Assembly (NCBI GenBank): GCA_040255445.1 | Contig: JBDZUZ010000052.1 | Span: 1 to 21,869, forward strand | Reading direction: 5' to 3' | DNA length: 21,869 bases | Source: JBDZUZ01 sp040255445 | GTDB lineage: Bacteria > Planctomycetota > Phycisphaerae > Phycisphaerales > UBA1924 | Shown here: positions 1 to 8,045 of the stretch, piece after piece | How positions within the stretch are numbered: position 1 is the first letter of the stretch | How the letters are laid out: each line of letters starts with the position of its first letter | The notes under the pieces: generated by a model | What the model saw: the letters and a program-made list of their open reading frames with translations, nothing else | What the model was told of the DNA's origin: nothing | The model's database searches: none | Translations under genes and position numbers: made by a program

Positions 1-2217
1 GATGAAGAAGCGGCCGAGTACGAAGAGGAAGAGGTCGCGGCCGAGGTCGAGATCAAGCCGCGGAAGAAGCGTGGCAAGGCCGAGGTTGCGCCGGTCGCTG
101 TCGAGGAGGACGAGGAGGAGGAAGAGGACGATCTTCCTGGCGCTCCGCAGGTCTTCGATCAGGAAGCGCTCAAGGCCAAGATCGCCCGGCTGCCGGTGGT
201 GTTCGGGCAGAAGGACAAAGCGGTCGCGACCGATGCGGACCTGGCCGGCCTGCAGTCGGTCGAGGGCGATGTCGACGAGAAGGGCTACCGCTTCCCGGGG
301 CTCGATTTGCTCGAGGACCCCGAGGAGAACTTCAGCCAGACGCTTGAGGAGCACGTCCGCGAGCAGGCCGAGGCGCTCGAATCCGCGCTCAAGCAGTACC
401 GGATCGACGGCGAGGTTGTGGGAATCGAGTCGGGCCCCGTGATCACGATGTACGACGTCCGGCTCAGCCCGGGCACGAAGGTCGCGGCGATCTCGGCGGT
501 GTCGAGCGACATCGCGCGGGCGCTCAAGGCGGTCAACATCCGCATTGTGTCCAACCAGGTCGGCAAGGACACGATCGGCATCGAGGTGCCCAACGCGACC
601 AAGGAGAAGGTGCGTCTCAAGGAGCTGATGAGCCGGACGGACCGCTTCAGCAAGATGAAGCTGCCGATGTTCCTGGGCAAGGATGCCAGCGGCGAGCCCT
701 TGATCGAAGACCTGGCGAAGATGCCGCACATGCTCATCGCCGGCACCACCGGCTCGGGCAAGAGCGTGTGTATCAACACGATCATCATGGGCTTCCTGTA
801 CACCAAGAAGCCCAGCGAGCTCAAGCTCGTCCTGGTCGACCCCAAGATGGTCGAGATGTCGCAGTTCAAGGACATCCCGCACCTGATGTGCCCGGTGGTG
901 ACGGAGATGGCCAAGGCCGCGGCGATCCTCGAGTGGGCCGTGGCGAAGATGGACGAGCGGTACGAACTGCTCGCCGAGGCGGGCTGCCGCGACATCGCCG
1001 CGTACAACGAGCTGCCGTGGGACGAACTCAAGGAGCGGCTGGGCGCCAAGACGCCAGAGGAAGAGGCGCGGATCCCGCGCAAGCTCCCGTACATGGTGTT
1101 CATGATCGACGAGCTGGCGGACCTGATGATGACCGCCAAGGAGGTGGAGGGCTCGATCATCCGCATCGCGCAGAAGGCCCGCGCGGTCGGCATCCACCTC
1201 ATCCTCGCGACGCAGCGTCCGCAGGCCAACGTCGTGACGGGTCTGATCAAGTCGAACATGCCGGCGCGGCTCACCTTCAAGGTCGCCAGCGGCATGGACT
1301 CGCGCATCGTGCTGGACCAGAAGGGCGGCGAACTGCTGCTGGGCCAGGGCGACATGCTCTTCCTGACGCCGTCGAGCCACAAGCTCACGCGTTCGCAGGG
1401 CACGCTGGTCGATGACCGCGAGATCCGCCGCGTCGTCAAGTTCATGAAGGAGGTCGCCTCGCCCAGCTTCGAGCGGCAGCTCATCCAGCTGCGCGCGGGC
1501 GATTCGGACGAGCAGCGGATCGCCGACAGCGCGAACAATTCCTCGGCGAGCCTGCAGGCGGCGCAGGAGGATCCGATGTTCAGCCGCGCGGTCGAGATCG
1601 TGCTGGAAACTCGCCGCGGAAGCGTGTCGCTGCTGCAGCGGCGCCTGGCGATCGGCTACACCCGCGCTTCGCGGCTGATCGATCTGATGGGCATCGCCGG
1701 CATCATCTCCGACCACAAGGGCTCGGTCGCCCGCGATGTGCTCATCACGCTGGACGAGTGGGAAGCGATGAAGCAGATCGCCTCCGAGCAGGGCTTCGAT
1801 CTCACCACCGGCAAGTCCACGCAGGCCGAACTCTTCCCCGAGAGCGATGCCGCGGCGGAAGAGGCCCCTTTCGAGACCGACGAGGTCGAGGAGGATGAGG
1901 AAGAGACCGAGGAAGAAGAGGACGACGCCGAAGCGGTCGACGAGGCAGAAGAAGAGGAAGAGGAAGAAGACGGCGAGGAAGAGTCCGAGGAGGACGAGGA
2001 ACTCGTCGACGAAGCCGAGGATGAGTACGAAGAGGATGAAACCGAGGACGAGGAGTCCGAGGAAGAGTCCGACGAGTACGAGGACGGCGAAGAGGAAGAG
2101 GAAGAGGAGGACGGCGAGGAGGTCGATGAGGCCGACGACGCCGAGGAAGAGGAAGACGAGGAAGAAGAGGAAGAGGAGCCCGCACGGGCGCCGGCTCGTC
2201 GCCCGCGGCGGGCCTGA
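1..2217 (+). CDS. ftsK: FtsK/SpoIIIE DNA translocase, C-terminal part (5' end outside window)
   Basis: ATP-driven double-stranded DNA pump that clears and sorts chromosome termini at the division septum. The frame is open to the left edge, so the true start and the N-terminal membrane domain lie upstream. The visible 738 residues begin in a D/E-rich linker and run through the alpha/beta RecA-like motor. Walker A GTTGSGKS is at 248-255 (nt 742-765), Walker B with D370-E371 at nt 1090-1113, and the ATQRP motif at 403-407. The winged-helix gamma domain, which in this family reads polar DNA sequences, spans about 524-590. After it comes an atypical tail of about 127 residues (612-738), of which I count 84 D or E, ending in a short basic PARAPARRPRRA. 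Family members usually stop soon after the gamma domain. The motor and gamma motifs look intact, so I expect an active enzyme. Confidence 0.96.
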   Translation, partial: DEEAAEYEEEEVAAEVEIKPRKKRGKAEVAPVAVEEDEEEEEDDLPGAPQVFDQEALKAKIARLPVVFGQKDKAVATDADLAGLQSVEGDVDEKGYRFPGLDLLEDPEENFSQTLEEHVREQAEALESALKQYRIDGEVVGIESGPVITMYDVRLSPGTKVAAISAVSSDIARALKAVNIRIVSNQVGKDTIGIEVPNATKEKVRLKELMSRTDRFSKMKLPMFLGKDASGEPLIEDLAKMPHMLIAGTTGSGKSVCINTIIMGFLYTKKPSELKLVLVDPKMVEMSQFKDIPHLMCPVVTEMAKAAAILEWAVAKMDERYELLAEAGCRDIAAYNELPWDELKERLGAKTPEEEARIPRKLPYMVFMIDELADLMMTAKEVEGSIIRIAQKARAVGIHLILATQRPQANVVTGLIKSNMPARLTFKVASGMDSRIVLDQKGGELLLGQGDMLFLTPSSHKLTRSQGTLVDDREIRRVVKFMKEVASPSFERQLIQLRAGDSDEQRIADSANNSSASLQAAQEDPMFSRAVEIVLETRRGSVSLLQRRLAIGYTRASRLIDLMGIAGIISDHKGSVARDVLITLDEWEAMKQIASEQGFDLTTGKSTQAELFPESDAAAEEAPFETDEVEEDEEETEEEEDDAEAVDEAEEEEEEEDGEEESEEDEELVDEAEDEYEEDETEDEESEEESDEYEDGEEEEEEEDGEEVDEADDAEEEEDEEEEEEEPARAPARRPRRA

Positions 2218-2277
2218 ACGCTTCCTGAACACCTTCCGGGCCACCGCGGCCGCGTGTCGCGGGGCCTGAATCCACCA

Positions 2278-2312
2278 CGCGGGCCGCCGCACCCGCTATC
2301 CGGCGGCCCGCG
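2278..2312 (+). terminator. GC-rich hairpin downstream of ftsK
   Basis: A perfect 12-bp stem (CGCGGGCCGCCG at 2278-2289 with CGGCGGCCCGCG at 2301-2312) encloses an 11-nt loop. It starts 60 nt after the ftsK stop codon. No T-run follows, so this may be a weak intrinsic terminator or an mRNA 3'-end stabiliser. Confidence 0.55.
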
Positions 2313-2400
2313 GTCCGTACACCCCGAAGGCGTAACGCCGCCCCCCGGCGGGCGGTATCAACCAGCGACCCCGATCAGCCGGAACCGACAAACCCGGCGG

Positions 2401-2406
2401 TATACT
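2401..2406 (+). promoter_or_regulatory. Candidate -10 box (TATACT) for the exported protein gene
   Basis: TATACT is a near-consensus sigma-70 -10 hexamer in an otherwise very GC-rich 315-base gap (2218-2532). No convincing -35 box is visible. Initiation near 2413 would give a leader of about 120 nt before the start at 2533. The phrase GGCGGTAT occurs twice in this gap, at 2351 and 2397. Apart from this box and the hairpin at 2278-2312, I see no gene or other element in the gap. Confidence 0.45.
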
Positions 2407-2532
2407 CGGGGTCGAGGAGGGTGAACGCCGCGTCCGGCGTTTCCCAACAGCATCGCGTCGGCGGGGTCGGTGGAACCACCCGCACCCTGGCCCGGCGCAC
2501 ACGTTCAACTTCTTTGAAAGGACTGGATTCGC

Positions 2533-4317
2533 ATGTCGACCCTTTTCGGCCGCAAGATCGCGATGTCGGCGGGCCTGCTGGCCGTGCTCGCCGGCCTGAA
2601 CATCACCGTCGCTGACGTCAACAAGGCTCTGGACCGCGTGCCCGGCAACGCGGCGCTCGTCGCCGCGGTCAAGGACATGGCCGGTGTGCAGGCCAAGTTC
2701 GAGAACTTCCTCACTTCCATGGGCGCCCCGATGGACGAGGAGAACCCGGCGGCGCAGCTCAAGCAGCTGCTCTCGACCCCGGGCGTCGACTCCAAGGGCA
2801 GCCTGGCGATGGCGATCATGCCCGACGCCGAGGGCGGGCTCGACTTCGAATCCGACCCGCACTTCGTCGTGCTCGTGCCGGTCACCGATTACCAGGCCTT
2901 CATCAAGGGCATGGGCGGCGAGGCCGGCGGCGACATCACCGCGATCACGATCAACGGTGAGGAAGGCTTCGTCAAGAACCTGGGCGACGGCTACGTGGTG
3001 ATGAGCCCGATGTCCGAGACGCTCGAGTCGTTCACGCCGGGCAAGGGCCAGGCCGAAGCGCACCGCAAGAGCTGGGGCAAGGTCGGCCGCGCCGCGGCGG
3101 AGAAGGCCGATGCGGTCTTCGTCATGAACATCCCGATGTTCAAGGACAAGATCGAGGAGGGCCTGGGCGGCCTCCGCGAGCAGATGGACATGTTCGCGCA
3201 GATGGGCATGGGCGGCGGCAACGAGGCCCAGATGGCGATGGGCATGGAGATCATCGAGACCCTGGGCACGACCTTCGCCAACGACGGCCAGACCGGCCTG
3301 ATCGCGGCTCGGCTGGGCGAGACGGGGATCCACCTCGACATCACCGCTCAGTTCGAGGACGGCTCGGAAGTCGCCGGCTTCTTCGCGAAGACCGGTTCTT
3401 CGTCGTCGCTGCTGAGCAACATCCCCAACCAGCCCTTCCTGATGGCGATGGCCTTTGACAGCTCGGTCCCGGGCATCAAGACCGTGCTCCGCAACCTGGG
3501 CCAGATCGCTCAGAAGCACCAGGGCGATGCCCCGAACCCGATGGGCATCGACATGTCGATGCTCAAGAGCATCGACGCCATCGACGGCCAGGCGACCATC
3601 ATCGGCGGCAACCCCGCCGCGATGATGGGCGGCGGTCTCCTCGCGAACACCTCGAGCTTCGTCAAGACCAGCGACCCCAAGGGCTACGTCGCCGCTCTCA
3701 AGAAGCAGACCACCGCGGCGGACGGCATGCAGCAGCAGGGCATGACCTTCCGCTCCTCCTACACCGACAACGCGGTCGAGGTGAACGGCGTGAAGGCCGA
3801 CACCTGGTCGATGCGGATGGAGATGGACCCGAACGATCCCAACGCATTCCAGGTGCAGATGGCGATGGGCATGATCTTCGGCCAGGGCGGCATGGGCGGC
3901 ATGGTCGCCCCGCTCGACAACGGCGTCATCGTGACGATGAGCCAGAACACGCCGCTGCTCACCAGCGCGATCGAAGCGGCCAAGAACGGCGGCGGCCTGG
4001 CCTCCAACGACCTGCTCAAGAAGTCGCAGGCCCAGCTCCCCAGCGCTCGGACCTTCGAGATGTACCTGGGCTCGAAGACCATCCTCGACTCGGTCGGCGG
4101 CATCCTGGCGATGATGGGTGGCGGCGCTGAGTTCAATGTGCCCGCGCAGCTCACCCCGATCGGCTTCGCGGGCACCACCGATGGCGGCGGCGCGGGCGTC
4201 CACATCTACGTCCCCAGCGATGTGATCAAGGCCGTCGCGGACATCGCCAAGTCGATGGACCAGGGCGGTGATGACTGGGAGATGGACGATGAAGAGGCGG
4301 GCGCCCCCGAGTTCTAA
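2533..4317 (+). CDS. Methionine-rich exported protein of unknown function (DUF3352-like appearance)
   Basis: 594 residues. A Shine-Dalgarno-like GAAAGGA lies at 2515-2521 upstream of ATG 2533. Residues 1-28 look like a signal peptide: a short basic start (GRK), a hydrophobic core (AMSAGLLAVLAGL) and then polar sequence, so export to the periplasm or surface is likely. No catalytic motif or metal site is evident. The body alternates short hydrophobic strands with Gly/Met-rich segments such as MGMGGG, MAMGMEI and GQGGMGGM. I count 42 methionines (about 7%). The start of the mature part (DRVPGNAALVAAVKDMAGV, then PVTDYQAF) resembles the large DUF3352-type proteins of planctomycetes, but that is recollection of pattern, not a search result. 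It forms its own unit, with the promoter candidate at 2401 and a strong hairpin at 4353. Function unknown. Confidence 0.85.
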   Translation: MSTLFGRKIAMSAGLLAVLAGLNITVADVNKALDRVPGNAALVAAVKDMAGVQAKFENFLTSMGAPMDEENPAAQLKQLLSTPGVDSKGSLAMAIMPDAEGGLDFESDPHFVVLVPVTDYQAFIKGMGGEAGGDITAITINGEEGFVKNLGDGYVVMSPMSETLESFTPGKGQAEAHRKSWGKVGRAAAEKADAVFVMNIPMFKDKIEEGLGGLREQMDMFAQMGMGGGNEAQMAMGMEIIETLGTTFANDGQTGLIAARLGETGIHLDITAQFEDGSEVAGFFAKTGSSSSLLSNIPNQPFLMAMAFDSSVPGIKTVLRNLGQIAQKHQGDAPNPMGIDMSMLKSIDAIDGQATIIGGNPAAMMGGGLLANTSSFVKTSDPKGYVAALKKQTTAADGMQQQGMTFRSSYTDNAVEVNGVKADTWSMRMEMDPNDPNAFQVQMAMGMIFGQGGMGGMVAPLDNGVIVTMSQNTPLLTSAIEAAKNGGGLASNDLLKKSQAQLPSARTFEMYLGSKTILDSVGGILAMMGGGAEFNVPAQLTPIGFAGTTDGGGAGVHIYVPSDVIKAVADIAKSMDQGGDDWEMDDEEAGAPEF

Positions 4318-4352
4318 AGACCCGGACGCCTCCGACAGTTTCAGTGCATCCG

Positions 4353-4387
4353 CAGCGGCCCGCCCTCACCGGCGGGCCGCTGTCTTT
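4353..4387 (+). terminator. Intrinsic terminator after the exported protein gene
   Basis: Perfect 12-bp stem CAGCGGCCCGCC (4353-4364) / GGCGGGCCGCTG (4371-4382) with a 6-nt loop CTCACC, followed by TCTTT. It begins 36 nt after the stop codon and ends about 40 nt before folP, so the two genes are probably separate transcripts. Confidence 0.75.
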
Positions 4388-4410
4388 CCCGCCCCGGGCC
4401 GGCACGCCGA

Positions 4411-4416
4411 TACCCT
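4411..4416 (+). promoter_or_regulatory. -10-like box TACCCT placed for leaderless folP mRNA
   Basis: TACCCT sits exactly 6 nt (TGCCCG) before the folP ATG and no Shine-Dalgarno is present. A -10 box at this distance would start transcription at or next to the A of ATG. The same arrangement occurs at five other genes in the window. Confidence 0.55.
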
Positions 4417-4422
4417 TGCCCG

Positions 4423-5352
4423 ATGATCTGGCGACTCTCCCCCACCGCCGCGCTGAGCCTCGACCGGCCGCGGATCCTCGCGATCGTCAACACGACGCCG
4501 GATTCGTTCTACGCGGGTAGCCGCGTGATGGACCCGGGCGCCGCGGCGGAGATCGCGGCCCGCGTTGTCGAAGAAGGGGCCGATGCGCTCGATCTGGGCG
4601 CCGAGTCGACCCGCCCGGGCGCCGTGCGTGTGACGGCGGAGGAACAAACGGCGCGGCTGCTCCCCGTTCTCCGGGCGATCCGCGGGCAGAGCGGCCCTGT
4701 GGGGAGCATCCCGATCACGATCGATACCACGATCGCCGCGGTCGCGCGGGCGTGTTTCGACGTCGGCGCGGATGCGGTCAACGATGTCGCCGCGGGCCTC
4801 GAGGACCCCGAGCTGCTGCCGACGGTGGCACGCCTGGGCCGCGGCGTGATCCTGATGCACCGGCTCACCACGCCCGAGCGGGACCGCTATTCCGACCAGT
4901 ACGCCGCGGCACCCGCGTACGACGATGTTGTCGCCGCGGTGAGGGGCTTCCTCCACCAGCGTGCCGAAACGGCCATCGCGGCGGGCGTCGACGCCGCGGG
5001 CATCGTGCTCGACCCGGGGTTGGGCTTCGGGAAATCGGTCGAGCAGAACCTGGCGTTGCTGCACGCGACGGATGCACTCGCCGGCGGAGATACCGCGGGC
5101 GGCAGAGGTCGATCGCGGGCGTACCCGGTGTTGTCGGCACTCTCGCGGAAGAGCTTCGTCGGCCGCGTCTCGCTGGGCCGCGACTCCACGCCCGACGAGC
5201 GGCTGGAGGGCACGCTGGGGCTGTCGGCTCTGCACTACTGCCGCGGGGCCCGGCTGTTCCGCGTGCACGATGTCGCCGCCCATCGCCGGGCGTTGGATGC
5301 GGTGCACGCGGCCGACGCAGCCCACGCGGCCTTAGCCCCACCCCTTCCATAG
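4423..5352 (+). CDS. folP: Dihydropteroate synthase
   Basis: Condenses 6-hydroxymethyl-7,8-dihydropterin diphosphate with p-aminobenzoate to 7,8-dihydropteroate in cytoplasmic folate synthesis; the family is the sulfonamide target. The 309-residue protein shows the family signatures in order: NTTPDSF (23-29), DLGAESTRPG (57-66), IDT (100-102), ND (120-121), DPGLGFGK (197-204), SRKSFVG (241-247, with the pterin/sulfonamide-site Lys) and RVHD (280-283). Departures from the usual text are NTTPDSF for NVTPDSF and LMH where HM is common; neither suggests loss of activity. There is a short alanine-rich C-terminal extension. It stands alone between the terminator at 4353 and thioredoxin 123 nt downstream. 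Start choice: ATG 4423 directly follows the TACCCT box and gives a normal N-terminus. Confidence 0.95.
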   Translation: MIWRLSPTAALSLDRPRILAIVNTTPDSFYAGSRVMDPGAAAEIAARVVEEGADALDLGAESTRPGAVRVTAEEQTARLLPVLRAIRGQSGPVGSIPITIDTTIAAVARACFDVGADAVNDVAAGLEDPELLPTVARLGRGVILMHRLTTPERDRYSDQYAAAPAYDDVVAAVRGFLHQRAETAIAAGVDAAGIVLDPGLGFGKSVEQNLALLHATDALAGGDTAGGRGRSRAYPVLSALSRKSFVGRVSLGRDSTPDERLEGTLGLSALHYCRGARLFRVHDVAAHRRALDAVHAADAAHAALAPPLP

Positions 5353-5398
5353 CACGAACATTCCTGGGAATCGCCGCGCGGTCGGACACCCGTCCGCG

Positions 5399-5404
5399 TA
5401 CCAT
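5399..5404 (+). promoter_or_regulatory. Possible -10 box (TACCAT) upstream of trxA
   Basis: TACCAT lies 71 nt before the thioredoxin ATG in the 123-nt gap after folP. It fits the TAnnnT pattern, but unlike the leaderless set it would leave an untranslated leader of about 65 nt. No -35 partner is clear; read-through from folP is an alternative. Confidence 0.25.
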
Positions 5405-5475
5405 GGAACCGTCCATCGCCCGCCGCCGCGGCGGCCGAACCCCTGCCGCATTCATCCCCGCAGAGCCGAGCACCC

Positions 5476-5808
5476 ATGGCCAGCCAGAACGTCCACGAAT
5501 TCACCGATGCGAACTTCGAGGGTCAGGTCGTTTCTTCCGACAAGCCCGTGCTGGTCGACTTCTGGGCCGAGTGGTGCGCCCCGTGCCGGACGCTCTCGCC
5601 GATCATCGATGCGATCGCGGAGGAGTTCGCCGGGCGTGCGAAGGTCGGCAAGGTGAACACCGACAACTCCCGCGACATCGCGTTCCGTTACGGCATCAAC
5701 GCCCTGCCGACGATCATCCTCTTCAAGAACGGCGAGCCGGTGAAGAAGTGGATCGGCTTCCAGCGCAAGGAAGCCCTCGCCGCCGCTCTCGAGGACGCGG
5801 CCAAGTAA
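5476..5808 (+). CDS. trxA: Thioredoxin
   Basis: Cytoplasmic protein-disulfide reductant, recycled by thioredoxin reductase. At 110 residues it is the classic single-domain length. The active-site loop is WCAPC with C34 and C37; the common form is WCGPC, and alanine here is a frequent natural variant. D28 before the FWAEW segment is the usual buried acid, and P78 in INALPT is the cis-proline beside the active site. The C-terminal strand FKNGEPVKKWIGF is also typical. There is no signal peptide, so it acts inside the cell. The next gene begins 67 nt downstream on the same strand, and this may be the first gene of a run to 8719. The Shine-Dalgarno is poor; a candidate promoter box lies at 5399. 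Confidence 0.95.
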   Translation: MASQNVHEFTDANFEGQVVSSDKPVLVDFWAEWCAPCRTLSPIIDAIAEEFAGRAKVGKVNTDNSRDIAFRYGINALPTIILFKNGEPVKKWIGFQRKEALAAALEDAAK

Positions 5809-5875
5809 TCCCCGATACGGCGTCCATCCGCGCGGGGCAACCCGGCGCGGGCACGCCGCCACGAGCCCGAGCACG

Positions 5876-6976
5876 ATGAACAAGACCGAACCTTCCGCGG
5901 CGACCGCCGCGACACAGGCCGCGCCGAGCACCGCCCTCAAGGACCGCTTCGAGGGCCGACCGGTCCGCTGTGGTGTGGTCGGCGTCGGCCGGATGGGCCG
6001 TCACCACGCACGCGTGTACGCGGGCCTCGCCGGGTGTGAGCTGGTCGGCGTGGTCGATGCCTCCCTGGACCGCCGCGAGGAAGTCGCCGAGCGACACGGC
6101 TGCCGCGCCTTCGAGAACGTCCAGCAGCTCTTGGACGCCGGGGTTGATGCGGTCTCCGTCGCCGTGCCCACCACACACCACATGGCCGCCGCCGAGCCGC
6201 TGCTCAAGGCGCGGGTCGCGTGCCTGATCGAGAAGCCGTTGGCCGGTGATGTCGAGACCGCGCAGCGGATCCGCGACCTGGCGGTCTCGACCGGCTCTGT
6301 GCTGATGGTCGGCCACATCGAGCGGTTCAACCCGGTGATGCGGGCGATGCAGAAGGCCTCCGAGCAGGGGCTGGAGATCGTGCCGCGGTTCATCCAGGTC
6401 GTGCGCGTCAGCCCGATGACCTTCCGCTCGGTCGATGTGGGCGTGGTCATGGACATGATGATCCACGACCTGGACGTCGTGCTCATGCTGATGGGCGGGC
6501 GCGAGCCCGACTACATCCGCGCGGCGGGCGTCGCGGTCATCACCAACCACGAGGACCTGTGCAACGCGTGGCTCGAGTTCGACGGCCCCCGCGGCAAGTG
6601 CGTGGCCAACATCACCTCGAGCCGCCTCGCGCTCAAGACCGAGCGCGTCACACGGATCACCGGCGAGAACGCCTACATCAAGATCGACTACGGCGCCAAG
6701 AAGGGCACCATGATCCGCCGGATCGCCAACGAAATCCAGATGAACGAGGTGCGCGAGCAGCTCTCGGGCGGCATGGACCTGACCAATCTCAAGTGGGATC
6801 AGCTCGTCAACATCGAGGAGCTCGTGGTCGACGACGCCGAGCCGATCGTGATGGAGATCCAGGCGTTCATGGATGCGGTGCGGACGGGCAAGCGGCCGCA
6901 GATCGACGCCGAAGCGGGCTTCGCCAACGTGCGGACCGCGCAGCGGATCGTCGATGAGATCCGCCGGATGATGTGA
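5876..6976 (+). CDS. Gfo/Idh/MocA family NAD(P)-dependent oxidoreductase
   Basis: 366 residues. A variable Ala/Thr-rich start of about 28 residues precedes a Rossmann fold with GVGRMG at 36-41 and the acidic residue after VGVV (D61) that usually contacts the NAD ribose. EKP at 119-121 supplies the family catalytic lysine. The C-terminal domain carries MIHDLD at 195-200, with H197-D198 as the expected catalytic pair. GHIERFNP (146-153) is a sugar-dehydrogenase-type phrase. The family oxidises or epimerises sugars, inositols and nucleotide sugars. The phrase GHIERFNP and the length recall UDP-GlcNAc 3-dehydrogenases of the GnnA type, but no aminotransferase partner is next to it, so the substrate is left open. 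Same strand as trxA and the carbonic-anhydrase-like gene, with 58 nt to the latter. Confidence 0.9.
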   Translation: MNKTEPSAATAATQAAPSTALKDRFEGRPVRCGVVGVGRMGRHHARVYAGLAGCELVGVVDASLDRREEVAERHGCRAFENVQQLLDAGVDAVSVAVPTTHHMAAAEPLLKARVACLIEKPLAGDVETAQRIRDLAVSTGSVLMVGHIERFNPVMRAMQKASEQGLEIVPRFIQVVRVSPMTFRSVDVGVVMDMMIHDLDVVLMLMGGREPDYIRAAGVAVITNHEDLCNAWLEFDGPRGKCVANITSSRLALKTERVTRITGENAYIKIDYGAKKGTMIRRIANEIQMNEVREQLSGGMDLTNLKWDQLVNIEELVVDDAEPIVMEIQAFMDAVRTGKRPQIDAEAGFANVRTAQRIVDEIRRMM

Positions 6977-7034
6977 GCGGGAGCGAGCGCCCCGCCGGGA
7001 ACCGAACAACACCAGGGCGATACGAAGGACGTTC

Positions 7035-7553
7035 TTGACCAGCACAAGCACCGCACAGCACAAAGCCGGCCAGACGACGCCCCCGCCCGCCGCCGTCTCG
7101 CCCTACGAAAGCCGCATCAAGTACGAGCACGCCCGCATCCACGCGGCGGCCCTGTACTGCTCCGATGGCCGCGTCGGCGAGCATTTCGACGACTTCCTGC
7201 AGAACGGCCTGTCGCTGCCGCGGTACGACCGCGTGTCGCTGCCGGGCGGTCCGGCCTGCCTCGCGAACCATCCGCAGGCGCACCTCGAGCAGCACGGCGT
7301 GATCGATGAGCTCAAGTTCCTGGTCGAGGTCCACAAGCTCAAGCGCGTGGTGCTCATCGCGCACTCGGGCTGCGCCTTCTACGGCACGCGGCTGGAGTTG
7401 CAGGAGCCGCGGCTGGAACTCGTGCAGAAGGCCGACCTGGTGCGGGCCGCGGCGAGTGTGCATCGGATCACAGGCCTGACGAACATCGATGCGTACTACG
7501 CGCGGCTCGTCCGCGACAGCGGGTCGATCACGTTCGAACCGGTGGCGGTCTAG
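7035..7553 (+). CDS. Beta-carbonic-anhydrase-like protein (TTG start)
   Basis: 172 residues. It carries the zinc-site pattern of beta-class carbonic anhydrases: C42-x-D44-x-R46 in YCSDGRV and H110-x-x-C113 in AHSGC. These enzymes hydrate CO2 to bicarbonate with zinc bound by Cys, His and Cys. The remaining sequence is short and divergent: the two motif halves are 63 residues apart, and recognisable beta-CA helices are not obvious, so it could be a zinc-binding relative rather than an efficient anhydrase. The start is TTG at 7035 with AAGGA at 7025-7029. There is no ATG anywhere in this frame of the gene, so a non-ATG start is needed. No signal peptide. It lies 58 nt after the oxidoreductase on the same strand. 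Confidence 0.75.
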   Translation: MTSTSTAQHKAGQTTPPPAAVSPYESRIKYEHARIHAAALYCSDGRVGEHFDDFLQNGLSLPRYDRVSLPGGPACLANHPQAHLEQHGVIDELKFLVEVHKLKRVVLIAHSGCAFYGTRLELQEPRLELVQKADLVRAAASVHRITGLTNIDAYYARLVRDSGSITFEPVAV

Positions 7554-7608
7554 GGCGCTTCGGCCCAGCGCGACCGGGTTCTGCGCACTCGAGGCAGGAG
7601 GAACGGTG

Positions 7609-8028
7609 GTGCTGCACAGTCTTCCGCCCATCCTCCGGCGCCGCTACTTCCGGTATGGGACACTGTTTGTCGTACTGACCGTTCCGTGCATGCTGGTGTT
7701 GTTCGGGCAGGTGGGCATGGGCGGGCCGCGCCCTTGGCGGATGTTCGGCCCATCGGTTCTCGCGTTCAGTCCGTTCTTCATCACCTATACCGTCGCGTCC
7801 ATCCTGCGATTCCGCCTGCGTCGGGCCTTTCTCGCTGCGGAGGGCCGGCTTTGCACGGAGTGCGGGTACGACCTCCGCTCGTCGGGTGATGCGGGAACGT
7901 GCCCCGAGTGCGGCGTCGCCTTCGATACCGCTTCGGACCGGCGACGTTGGGCGACCGCGGGGTTCATCGTGAGCTCGCCTGCCGCCGCAAGGCCGCTGCA
8001 TGGGCGGCAGGAGCATGGCAACACCTGA
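7609..8028 (+). CDS. Small membrane protein with planctomycete-type C-terminal zinc ribbon
   Basis: 139 residues from a GTG start at 7609, chosen because AGGAGGA at 7596-7602 sits 6 nt before it; upstream in-frame starts would overlap the carbonic-anhydrase-like gene and add Arg/Ser-rich shadow sequence. Two hydrophobic helices (about 17-33 and 49-66) are followed by a basic stretch. Then comes a treble-cysteine-pair zinc ribbon: C82-x2-C85 in LCTECGYDLR and C98-x2-C101 in TCPECG. This ribbon text recurs in many short planctomycete membrane proteins, whose function is not established. The ribbon probably faces the cytoplasm because arginines flank the helices. The 3' end is only 17 nt from the next start. 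Confidence 0.7.
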   Translation: MLHSLPPILRRRYFRYGTLFVVLTVPCMLVLFGQVGMGGPRPWRMFGPSVLAFSPFFITYTVASILRFRLRRAFLAAEGRLCTECGYDLRSSGDAGTCPECGVAFDTASDRRRWATAGFIVSSPAAARPLHGRQEHGNT

Positions 8029-8045
8029 TTGCGAGAGGGGACGTC

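Noticed and set aside
1840..2190. GAGGAA-rich tract considered as a simple DNA repeat or assembly artefact
   Set aside because: Codons GAG, GAA, GAC and GAT are mixed and the frame holds to a stop, so it reads as real acidic coding sequence, although sequencing error cannot be excluded.
2296..4203. 635-residue open frame opposite the exported protein gene
   Set aside because: His/Arg/Ala-rich composition is the antisense image of GC-rich codons; the plus-strand gene has a signal peptide, Shine-Dalgarno and terminator.
5380..5400. Hairpin CGGAC-ACCC-GTCCG after folP as a terminator
   Set aside because: Only a 5-bp stem with no T-run; too weak in GC-rich DNA.
5723..7063. 446-residue minus-strand frame over the oxidoreductase
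   Set aside because: Shadow composition; the plus strand encodes a full Gfo/Idh/MocA protein.
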